Below are positions 34,924 to 43,100 of a stretch of 64,000 bases of DNA, one piece after another. The DNA comes from Verrucomicrobiota bacterium (GTDB lineage Bacteria; Verrucomicrobiota; Verrucomicrobiia; Opitutales; Opitutaceae). The stretch's first letter is position 1. Each line of letters opens with the position of its first letter. The stretch is from contig JAEKKV010000010.1 of NCBI GenBank assembly GCA_019510185.1, positions 248,001 through 312,000 of the forward strand. The letters are read 5' to 3'. A model generated the notes under the pieces. It saw only the letters and a program-made list of their open reading frames with translations. It did no database searches and had not been told where the DNA came from. Made by a program: the position numbers and the translations under genes.

Positions 34924-36003
34924 ATGAAAAGGAACGAATTTCTGGATTTCGCCAAAGGGATCTTAATTATTTTGGTCCCGGTCGGCCACGCGCTTCAATA
35001 TGCGGTGTACCAGAATCAGGATTTTTTTTCGGATCCCTTCTTCAAGGCGATTTATATGTTTCACATGCCCCTGTTCATGGGCATCGCCGGCTTTCTGAGT
35101 CATGCGGGGATGGAGAAGAATCCGCCGGGGAAGTTCATGCGCGCGCGGGCCCAAACCTATCTTGTCCCGATTTTGGCCTGGGCCGTTCTTTATCAGGTCA
35201 TTCTTTTTATATGCCTCGGGGGACATGGGTGGAGCGCCTTCCCCAAGGCCTTCGTCCGTGAGTTTCTCAGCGGCTTGTGGTTTCTTTGGGCGCTGGTTGG
35301 GTGTCTGGCGATGACGGCGGCGGCCAGGGCCTTCGGGCGCTATTTCTGGGCCGTTTATGCGCTGATGTTCTGCGGGATTTTGTTCCTGCCGGATACGGGC
35401 ATATTGTACCTCTTCAAGTACATGGTCCCTTATTTCCAGGCCGGATATCTTTTGGCGGCGCTGGGAGGTTTTACGATGAAAGGGACGCGCGCGTTCGGGC
35501 TCTTTGCCGTCGCGGGTGGGTTAACGGCAGGTTGTTACCTGCTGTGGAATGACAATACGTATATCTACACCTCCAAGATGGCGCTGGTGAGGGGCAACTA
35601 TGGTAATATTGGGCTGCGCTACTTAAGTGGATTTGCCGCCTCCGTTCTGGCGCTGTTCATCATAAGATACCTGTATTTGAAAACGCCGGAATCCGTGAAT
35701 CGTTTCGTCCGCGCGCTGGGACGGGATTCGATTTATATTTATATTCTCCAGTATCATCTGTTTGTCGTGCTGGCCCTGCTGGCCACGCGGTATTTCCCGC
35801 CCTTTGGTGGCAGCCTTTCCGGGGTCGCGTTTGCGTGCCTTGCGGGCCTGTTGATCGCCTCCGGGTGCTGGCTTGCTGGAAAAATGCTGGCGGGCAACGA
35901 GTGGTTGGCGGCCGTGTTATTCGGGAAAATCAAGAAGCCCGGCCAGCCGCCGCAGCCGGCAGTCCTGGCGGTTGCACCGCATGGGGATGCGGAAGGCGTC
36001 TGA
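34924..36003 (+). CDS. acyltransferase family 3 membrane protein
   Basis: A 359-residue integral membrane protein with about ten spans. It opens with FLDFAKGILIILVPVGHAL, the Acyl_transf_3 signature with its conserved His, and continues MFHMPLFMGIAGFLSHAG. Such enzymes O-acetylate or otherwise acylate exported sugars, peptidoglycan or glycolipids. It stands alone; no polysaccharide-synthesis cluster surrounds it. The C-terminal 25 residues (KKPGQPPQP...) are a hydrophilic tail. Confidence 0.88.
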   Translation: MKRNEFLDFAKGILIILVPVGHALQYAVYQNQDFFSDPFFKAIYMFHMPLFMGIAGFLSHAGMEKNPPGKFMRARAQTYLVPILAWAVLYQVILFICLGGHGWSAFPKAFVREFLSGLWFLWALVGCLAMTAAARAFGRYFWAVYALMFCGILFLPDTGILYLFKYMVPYFQAGYLLAALGGFTMKGTRAFGLFAVAGGLTAGCYLLWNDNTYIYTSKMALVRGNYGNIGLRYLSGFAASVLALFIIRYLYLKTPESVNRFVRALGRDSIYIYILQYHLFVVLALLATRYFPPFGGSLSGVAFACLAGLLIASGCWLAGKMLAGNEWLAAVLFGKIKKPGQPPQPAVLAVAPHGDAEGV

Positions 36004-36093
36004 GGTTGGCCGGCATTGAAGACCTTGCTTCGGTAAAATAAAAACCCGCCGGCCTTGAGATTGACCTGCCCCCCCCACCGGTTTTTTTGAGAC

Positions 36094-36207
36094 GTGGCGT
36101 CGGAGCTGGGTGTGACCACCGGGCGCGTCCATCAACTGCGGTCGAGCGGACTGAAGCGCCTGCGCGCGTATCCTGCTTTGGTGCAGCTGCGCGACTTCGC
36201 AGCCTGA
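36094..36207 (+). pseudogene. remnant of a sigma-70-type region 4
   Basis: The frame ending at TGA 36205-36207 encodes about 37 residues with the helix-turn-helix VASELGVTTGRVHQLRSSG followed by LKRLRAYPAL and a short tail, closely like the C-terminus of a sigma factor (region 4.2). An in-frame stop lies at 36088-36090, just after a run of seven T (36082-36088), and no upstream sigma regions are visible. It therefore looks like the surviving 3' end of a deleted or frameshifted sigma gene. Confidence 0.5.
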
Positions 36208-36268
36208 CGACCCGCAACCCGGCGATGCCGTGGTTGCGGTTTTTCGCCGTATGTCCCGGCGCTGAGGC

Positions 36269-37588
36269 TCACGTTCTCTGATTGGAGGTCAGTTGAGCCA
36301 CTTGCTGTCTCATGCCGGTAAAAATCGCCTCTGCAACCGCTCCGGGAAATCCTGCCGGGATTAAACTGCGCACGTGTTCGATCACCAACGGGGTTGTGTC
36401 CACCATTTGATCGATCCATGTGCCATCGTCGCCCAGTCCACTTCTGCGACCGAGATGCTCCCAGTGGCGTCGCTTTATGTCCGACAGTTTCCAGTGGGCG
36501 TTTTTGCTGCGCACGGCCATCGCGAGCTTGGCCTTGGGCCAAGCGAGGAGATTCGGCCCCTTTCCGATTATTGGCCAGGCGGAGAGCACGTCGTAGAAGG
36601 GGGTGAGGCGATAACTGCCGCCGCGTTCGTGAAACAAGGAGAAGTTTTTCGCGTGCCCGTCCGTTGCGGCGAGAATCCAGAACAGGAGTTGGGCACGCAG
36701 GAAATTCCGACGATCCTCTTCTGAGCGGGAGCTACCTACGAGCACACGCAAGATGTCGCCCATACCGGGGCCGCCTTCAGCTTCGTATTTGTCGGATGGC
36801 GCGCATCCCAAGGCTTGGCAAAAATCTTCCTGTGGCAGTCGGGCGATCCAACCCGAAGCCGGAGCACGATCAAAGCGTTTCACGATCAGCACGCGATGTT
36901 CCGCAAACCGCGCCATTTCGCACTCGGCCACGGGCAACCCGTAGGTTTTCAGGATTTGGAGGCACAACCATTCGTTTTCGACGGAATTCCGCATGTCTGC
37001 CGCCATCCCACCAACCAAACCGAGCGGTAGTTTGAAAATATGAGTGGTCGGCGTCGCTCCGGTTGGAATGCACCAATTTCCGTTGTGGTAGAGTAGGGCG
37101 GTTTTTTCCTGCGCTCCGGCGATGGAGAATCGGAATTCATCGGACTTATCTCCGGCCAATGCCGAGCCCGTGGAAAGGGTGGCACGAATGGCCTGAGCCA
37201 CGCCGGCCTCGTCGAGTCGCTTGGCCTGGATCTTTTTCATCTCAGGCGGCTCGTGGTTTTCCGGCAAAAGCTGGATCGCGCCCACGCAATCGCGGCCGAT
37301 CGTGGCCAAAAGATCGAATGCGCTGCCGCTGTCGGCGTGGAAACGGGTTTGGATGCGGCGCCGAATCTGGTCGTTATCGGGAAGCAGGTTCTCGAAAAAG
37401 TTGGCCACCGATGCGCCGCGCAGCGGTTCATTGCCCACGGTGAACGGTAGCGACAGCGACAAAACGCGTCTCGCCTCGTTCTTCAGCCAGGCGTCGTCAT
37501 ACCGAAAAATTTGGGGACGTCCGGGCGGGGCCGACCAGAGGCCGACGCGTTCGCCATTCATCCAGGCTGCCAGGGCATGTGCGCTCAT
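36269..37588 (-). CDS. hipA: HipA-family serine/threonine kinase toxin
   Basis: A 439-residue HipA-like toxin kinase. HipA proteins phosphorylate aminoacyl-tRNA synthetases, causing growth arrest. Visible features: N-terminal HipA_N-type NFFENLLPDND, the glycine/serine loop FSIAGAQEKTALL, catalytic ATDGHAKNFSLFH with the Asp and Asn of the kinase centre, and YDVLSAWP with the metal-binding Asp. All appear intact. The ATG at 37588 is 1 nt after the hipB stop and gives a typical N-terminus; a GTG at 37603 would overlap hipB. The toxin gene follows the antitoxin gene, the usual order. Confidence 0.93.
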   Translation of the reverse strand: MSAHALAAWMNGERVGLWSAPPGRPQIFRYDDAWLKNEARRVLSLSLPFTVGNEPLRGASVANFFENLLPDNDQIRRRIQTRFHADSGSAFDLLATIGRDCVGAIQLLPENHEPPEMKKIQAKRLDEAGVAQAIRATLSTGSALAGDKSDEFRFSIAGAQEKTALLYHNGNWCIPTGATPTTHIFKLPLGLVGGMAADMRNSVENEWLCLQILKTYGLPVAECEMARFAEHRVLIVKRFDRAPASGWIARLPQEDFCQALGCAPSDKYEAEGGPGMGDILRVLVGSSRSEEDRRNFLRAQLLFWILAATDGHAKNFSLFHERGGSYRLTPFYDVLSAWPIIGKGPNLLAWPKAKLAMAVRSKNAHWKLSDIKRRHWEHLGRRSGLGDDGTWIDQMVDTTPLVIEHVRSLIPAGFPGAVAEAIFTGMRQQVAQLTSNQRT

Positions 37589-37589
37589 C

Positions 37590-37865
37590 TTACCAACTGT
37601 CACCCGGCTTGGAGGTGCGCTTTGAGGCAGGCTTGGATGCGACCTCAGATACTTTTTCTGTTACAACGAGATCGCCCCCCAGCAAGACAATCAGTTTGGA
37701 AACCTGGTCGAACGAAGCCTTCGCAGGATCGGCCTCGATACGGGCGATACGTTTTTGGCTGACACCGATGAGGGTGCCGAGCTGCGCTTGGGTCAGGCCG
37801 CGGTGCTTACGCAAGGCAGGCAGCACCGCTCGAATTTGAGCGGGGGTAGAAACCGGGTGGTTCAT
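37590..37865 (-). CDS. hipB: HipB-type antitoxin, Xre-family HTH
   Basis: A 91-residue Xre-family repressor with a helix-turn-helix at about residues 12-65 (LRKHRGLTQAQLGTLIGVS, then KRIARIEADP) and a Lys/Ser/Pro-rich C-terminal tail (KPASKRTSKPGDSW). Antitoxins of this family neutralise HipA and repress their own operon. ATG at 37865 is chosen; an in-frame start at 37901 would run through the operator dyad. It is immediately upstream of hipA. Confidence 0.92.
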   Translation of the reverse strand: MNHPVSTPAQIRAVLPALRKHRGLTQAQLGTLIGVSQKRIARIEADPAKASFDQVSKLIVLLGGDLVVTEKVSEVASKPASKRTSKPGDSW

Positions 37866-37877
37866 GCCAGTCAGGAA

Positions 37878-37947
37878 ACTACTTAATGGGAGTAATGTCA
37901 ATAAATACCCTTGGTGGAGTATTTATTTTTCACTCCATTAAGGTAGT
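37878..37947. promoter_or_regulatory. nested dyad operator of hipBA
   Basis: Two inverted repeats share nearly the same centre (about 37913). The inner is AAATACCC (37903-37910) with GAGTATTT (37917-37924). The outer is ACTACTTAATGGGAGT (37878-37893) with ACTCCATTAAGGTAGT (37932-37947), matching apart from one compensating single-base shift. The region lies just upstream of hipB and probably binds two HipB dimers or a HipAB complex. The AT-rich sequence contrasts with its surroundings. Confidence 0.65.
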
Positions 37948-38197
37948 GCGACAGACTGGGGAGGTAGCATGCCGGGCAGGATTTCGACCGGGTGCAGCAG
38001 GCAATCCCGCGTCATCCGCCAAATTGTCATCCGGTTGACGCTGAGTAGCTCGGCCGCTCGTCGGAAGCCGAGGAAGTGGATTTCAAGGCCGTTGTCTCCC
38101 CTGAAATCAACCGCTGCACCAGGTCCCGTTCCCCACTCGTTAGCGAGGAGTCGGTTGTTACGACGGATTGGAGAATGGCCCGGGAGGTCGGATTCAT
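37938..38197 (-). pseudogene. frameshifted HTH (excisionase-like) gene
   Basis: On the minus strand an ATG at 38197 opens a frame MNPTSRAILQSVVTTDSSL..GERDLVQRLISGE that soon ends out of phase. Another frame then continues with FLGFRRAAELLSVNRMTIW and HPVEILPGM, a MerR/excisionase-type helix-turn-helix, ending at TAA 37938-37940 inside the hipBA outer operator arm. The two halves fit one about 85-residue protein broken by a single frameshift near 38110. It starts 5 nt after the stop of the upstream small gene, so it was the second gene of a two-gene unit. Confidence 0.6.
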
Positions 38198-38202
38198 GGT
38201 GA

Positions 38203-38580
38203 TCAAATCCCAGTCAGTAAACTATGGCGGACCGGTTCCCGGAGCGTCTCCCGCGCCAGTACTTCTCCCGCCAGTTGCTCGATCATCGCGTCATGGAATC
38301 GGTTCGTGCGGTGATGCACGGGAAAGCCGAAGCCGGTTTTCTCGGTCCGCCACTCCACCGAGGCGACCATCCGCCGATCATGGTGATCGAGGAGGCGAAC
38401 GCCGCCGCCTTCAAAGACGGGCGACTGATGCAGGAACGCCTCGACCGCCTCCGGCGCGGAGTCTGTGCGATAGCCAGGGAGAAAATGTCCTGCGCGGTTC
38501 TGCCGATAGATTTGATAACGCGCCACTGACGCTTGTGCGTCCGCGCCGGTGAGAGCTGACGTTTGGTGGGTGGTTTTCAT
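38203..38580 (-). CDS. hypothetical protein, partner of the broken HTH gene
   Basis: A 125-residue soluble protein I do not recognise. It starts MKTTHQTSALTGADAQASV and contains YRQNRAGHFLPGYRTDS, a region DHHDRRMVASVEWRTE and a helical end. No signal peptide or membrane span. It is followed after 5 nt by the frameshifted HTH gene and then hipBA on the same strand. The ATG at 38580 is preferred; an in-frame GTG/ATG extension to 38607 is less likely. Confidence 0.55.
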   Translation of the reverse strand: MKTTHQTSALTGADAQASVARYQIYRQNRAGHFLPGYRTDSAPEAVEAFLHQSPVFEGGGVRLLDHHDRRMVASVEWRTEKTGFGFPVHHRTNRFHDAMIEQLAGEVLARETLREPVRHSLLTGI

Positions 38581-38733
38581 GGATGCGGTGGGTTTCACTG
38601 CATCCATCTCTGCGCTACTTGGCGTCGATGCTCAATCGAGCAGCCCTGCCGAAATCCCGGGGCGCATCCTACCCCGGATTCGGTAGCCTTGGTGCTTCCG
38701 GTGTGTTGGCACTCTCGAACTCGCGATTCGTAG

Positions 38734-38838
38734 TCAGCCCAGTTGAAGCGACCGAGTTTGCTCGCGCGTTATCCGTAATGCGGCATGATAAACTTCCTTC
38801 CCCAGGAGCAGAGAGGCGAAAAGGAGGAGCCGTTTCAT
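38734..38838 (-). pseudogene. orphan signal-peptide-like start of a lost gene
   Basis: The frame gives 34 residues: a signal-peptide-like MKRLLLFASLLLG followed by unrelated EVYHAALRITREQ and a stop. The ATG is 10 nt after the stop of the beta-propeller gene. In the other beta-propeller locus at 63.5 kb a full membrane-protein gene follows at a similar position, so this is probably the 5' stump of a gene removed by rearrangement. The remaining bases between 38581 and 38733 hold nothing I can identify. Confidence 0.35.
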
Positions 38839-38848
38839 CGCGTCATGG

Positions 38849-39967
38849 TCAATGTTCGGACTCGCCGGGATTTTCGGGAATACCTGGATCGTCGAGGATT
38901 TGCACAGCCGTGGCGCCGCCGAGGTCGTGCCAGTCTTGCAGGACCCAGACGACTTTTTTGTCCGGCGTGACTTCGACGAGTTGCGGGCCCGCCCCGGTGG
39001 TATTGCCGCGTGAACAGAAAATGGTGTTGCCGTTGGCAAGCCGCGTGCAGGTTTGCGGCGCAGTGGAAAAACGATACGCCTCGGGCAAATCGGACGTCTT
39101 GAATTCCCAGACTATCTTGCCCTTGGGATTGACTTCGCGTGTGAGTCCCTCGCGTTCGTCGGTGATCAGCGTATTTCCGTTCTTGAGTCGGATGGCGGCC
39201 CAAGGTGACGGGATCGGGTAGCTCCAGACTTCCTTGAAATCCTTATCCAGCTCCACGACCTTGTTTTGAATCATGTAGGAAAGGAGATAAGTCCCCTGCG
39301 CGGTGTAGCGCGCGCGGCGAAATTGCCCGTGAATGTTTTTGGGATTGAACGGCTGGCCGTCGGCGCTGGACAGTTCGTGATTCACCTCCACCGCGCCGGT
39401 CTTGATGTTGACGACCATGAGCCGGGGCGGCAGGCCGTTCACGACGAACATCACCTTGTCCAAACCGATGGGTTGGCAGGTGTGAACTTCCGTGTGACTG
39501 GCGTCCTTGCTGTTGTTGCAATCGTAGCGCCACACGACTTTCTTGTCCGGCGTGATTTCGGCGACATATTGCATCCGCGTGAAAAGGATGTTGCCGTTGG
39601 AAAGCATCCAGACGTCGTCATATTCCCACGGGAACTCGCGATTGCCGGTCTGATAAGTCCAGGTCACCTTGCCGTCATTCACGAGGAACATCTTGGTGTA
39701 ATTCTCGCCGACGTAGAGCATTGGATGCTGGGCGAGACCCTTGCCCGGCAGGTCGGCGGGCGCGGGCGCATTCGTCCACTTGCCGGCGGGCGACTCCGTT
39801 TCCGCAGGACTCATCGCAGGCACATCCGGCGCGGTGAAACGGCTGAGCTGATCTACGCACGGTGTCGGCGAAGCCGCCCTGCTGTTGGGTATTTGAAAGC
39901 CTATGAGCATTGCGGCGAGGCCAATGGCCGGAAGTATCGTCGTCGTAGAATGGCGTTTTGCATTCAT
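38849..39967 (-). CDS. secreted beta-propeller (PQQ/arylsulfotransferase-like) protein
   Basis: A 372-residue exported protein with signal peptide 1-32 (LPAIGLAAMLIGFQ..SRAA). The mature part has repeated beta-propeller blades of the type NGNTLITDEREGLTREVNPKGKIVWEF and LVEVTPDKKVVWVL, as in PQQ-like or arylsulfotransferase-like propellers. No cofactor or catalytic residues can be assigned. The ending DLGGATAVQILDDPG closely matches that of the partial gene at 63549 (DEPGAPENA). ATG at 39967 opens the signal peptide; the frame extends upstream without a better start. The 228 nt up to 40195 show no gene. Confidence 0.75.
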   Translation of the reverse strand: MNAKRHSTTTILPAIGLAAMLIGFQIPNSRAASPTPCVDQLSRFTAPDVPAMSPAETESPAGKWTNAPAPADLPGKGLAQHPMLYVGENYTKMFLVNDGKVTWTYQTGNREFPWEYDDVWMLSNGNILFTRMQYVAEITPDKKVVWRYDCNNSKDASHTEVHTCQPIGLDKVMFVVNGLPPRLMVVNIKTGAVEVNHELSSADGQPFNPKNIHGQFRRARYTAQGTYLLSYMIQNKVVELDKDFKEVWSYPIPSPWAAIRLKNGNTLITDEREGLTREVNPKGKIVWEFKTSDLPEAYRFSTAPQTCTRLANGNTIFCSRGNTTGAGPQLVEVTPDKKVVWVLQDWHDLGGATAVQILDDPGIPENPGESEH

Positions 39968-40195
39968 GTTTTTATGGGGTAAATATTGGGAGATAGCTAA
40001 ACTCACCACTGGACTACACTTTAACGGTAATGAAGACCAAGTCCTGTGCGGTTCCAGCGGAGCCGTGCATCCCTTCCGATGAATCGGGTTTGATTGGAGG
40101 CGCTTTTCCGTTGTGCGTCTTAGCCGAATCCCGCAAGCACCCGGCCCATGTGGTGACCGCGTGATCAGGTCCAAAACACCATTGGTTTTATGCAA

Positions 40196-43100
40196 TCAGG
40201 CGGCCTGTTCACGGCGGCGGCGGATGATCGTCGCGCCGATGAGGGCCAAGCCGCCGAAGATCGCGACGTAGGCGGCAGGCTCGGGGATGGCCGAGAAGGT
40301 CACAAAGCCGTTCGTGTCCAGGGCTGCGGTGTAACCGGCAAGGGAGAGCTGCGAAAGCTGCGTGGCGGTGAGGCCTGCGCTCGTGCTGAATTTCAGCGTG
40401 TCGGTGCCCACGTCGAAGTTGAGCAGTGTCAATAGGCCGGTCCAGGTGACGCTGTTGCTGTCGGCGAAAGCCAGCGCCGAGGTGCCGGAACCGAAATCGA
40501 GCGTGGAGGAGCTGGAGAGAGTCAGCGTATTCAGCGTTTGGCTAAAGCCGCCCGTGGCAAAGGTGCCGCCGTTGAGCACCAGCCCGCTGGAGCTGGCGAT
40601 GCTATTGGCCGCGCCCAGAGCCAGGATGCCGGCATTGACCGTGGTGGTGCCGGTGTAGGTGTTGGCGCCCGCCAGCACCATCGTGCCCGCGCCGGACTTG
40701 CTGATGCCTGTCCCTCCATTCACCAGGATCACGCCGCTCACATTGAGATCGGTGCTCGCGGCGCCATCGGCCACGTTGAAGTTCAGCGTACCGGAGCGGA
40801 TCGTCAGGCGGGAGCTGATCGTCGAGGTGGTGGCACTGGCGTTGGTCGTGATGCCGTAGCCGTTGGCTGCATCGAAGTTGAAACCGACGGTTCCGGTGCT
40901 GGCCACGGTTTCCGCCATCGTGCCGCCGGTGAGAACGAAATTCGTCTGGTAGCCGTTGTTGAAGTTGACTGCGTTGTTCAACGTGCCGCCGACGATATTG
41001 ACGGTATCGACCTTGGTGCCGGCGCCAAATCCCAGCGTATCCTGCGCCGTCAGATTCACCGTCGCTCCGGAATTGATGGTGAGGGTACCGCGGACGGTGC
41101 CGGCGGCGCCGCCGCGGGTGAGCGTAAGCGTGCCGGCGTTGACGGTGGTGCCGCCCGAGTAGGTGTTGATGCCGCTGAGGACGGTCGTGCCGGCGCCGGA
41201 CTGGATGAAGGCGCCCGTGCCGCTGATGACGCCGGAGAGGGTGTTGGTGATGCCGCTTCCTTCCGCGCCCGTCACCGTGCCGGAGTTGGCGATTGCGTTG
41301 GATTGGATGGAGTCGGCCGCTTCGTCAAACGCGAGGGTCGCGCCCGAGGCTACGGTAAGCACGCTGCCGGCGCTGATCGAGCCGCCCGTGCCGTCGCCGA
41401 TCTGCAGCGTGCCGCCGTTGATCGTGGTCGCGCCGGTGTAGGTGTTGGCACCGGACAGCGTGAGGGTGCCCGCGCCGTTCTTGGCGAGCGTGCCCGTGCC
41501 GCTGATGACGCCCGTGTAGCCTTGGGAGCTGGTCAGATTGTAGGCGAGGGCGGCATTATCGACGATATTGCCGCTCGTAGCGATGAAGCCGTCGGTGGTG
41601 CCGTTGCCGATCTCCAACGTGCCGGCGTTGATCGTGGTCGTGCCGATATAGGTGTTGGTACCGGTGAGGGTGAAGGTGCCCGTGCCGTTCTTGGTGAGAT
41701 TGCCTTCCGCGCCGAGGCCGCCGTCGGAAATGACACCGGCAAAGGTGGTGGAGAGGTTGTTATCGCCAGTGGTCAGGGTATTGCCACCACCCAGCGTCAC
41801 ATTGCCGCCCGAGGTGCCGCCGCCCGCGAGCGAGCCGATGGTGTTATTGAAAGAGTTGAGATCGAGCGTGGCACCTGCGGTGTTGGCGAGGGTGATTGCG
41901 GAATTGGGGCTAAAGGCGTTTGCCGCGCCCGCCCGCAAAGTGCCGGCGTTGATGGTGGTCGTGCCGGAATAGGTGTTGGTACCGCTTGTGTTGGCAAGAA
42001 TCACGACACCCGTGCCGTTTTTGATGAGATTGCCGGCCGTGATACCGTACGCACCGGAGCTGGTCAGGGTGTAGTCGTTGCCGGTTGAGTTATTGAAGAT
42101 CACGCTGGTAGGCGCGACGCTGGCGGTGGAAAGATCGACCGTCTTGTTGGTCGCGGAATCGTCAAAGAGAACGGTATCGCTGGCGATGTAGTCGGTGACC
42201 GTGCCTCCGGTGATCAGCTTCCAGTTGGAGGAGCCGCCGATGGTGTTCGTAGTCCATTCACTGCTTTGGACGCCGGTCCACTTGGGGGAATCACCCGCGA
42301 CGGAGAGGGTGAGATTCGTGCCGGTCATGCCCCAAGTGCCGCTCTGACGGCTCGTCAGGCCGAGACTGCCGCTGGCGAAGTTGGAAAGGCTGACCGCAGA
42401 TCCGCCGCCATAACTGATGATGTTGTAGGTGGTGCCGTTGGCCCAGGCGAAGCCGGTGCTGTTAACCGTGATGGTGCCGGCCGTGGTCAACGCGTTGGTG
42501 ACCGAGAAGCCAAGCGTGCCGTCGAAGCGGAGGTTGATCGTGGAGGCGCCGCCGGTGAAGGTGAGCGAATTCAGAGTCAGCTTGGTCGTGGCGATGCCAT
42601 TGCCGTTGGCAAGGAAGGCGCCAGTGCCGTTGCCCATGGTCACATCACCGACCGTCCCGGTGCCGTCGAGGGTGCCTTGGGTGACTGTGATCGCGGGCGT
42701 GACAGCAACCGAGCTGGTTTGGGCAAATTTTGCGCCGCTGCCGTTGATGGTGATGCCGCTGGTGCCGTTGATCGAACCGGTGCCGCTCAGCAGCAGCGTG
42801 CCGCCGGTGATCGAGGTCGCGCCGGTGTAGGTGTTGGTGCCGGTGAGGGTGGTGGTGCCTGCGCCAGCCTGGGTCACGGCAAGGGTACCGGTGCCGCCGC
42901 CGATCACGCCGGAGTCGGTGACGGAGCCGACGTTGTTAAAGGTGAGCGTCTGCGTGCCGCTCGAACCGGAGGTGGCAATGCCACTCAGGGTCAGCGTGCC
43001 GCCGCTCACCTGCGTGACCGAGAGGTTTTGATTAAGGGTCGTGGCTCCGGAAAAGGTCGAGCTGTTGGCCGTGTTGCCGCCGATAGTATACACACCGGTG

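Noticed and set aside
38718..38760. possible attC-like imperfect palindrome around AACTCGCG and CGAGTT
   Set aside because: Pairing is partial, with no R/L box pattern of integron sites and no integrase nearby.
40538..42088. 516-residue plus-strand frame opposite the giant repeat protein
   Set aside because: It is antisense to a PEP-CTERM protein with a clear signal peptide and sorting tag. The frame translates as Gly/Ala/Arg/Asp-rich low-complexity sequence.
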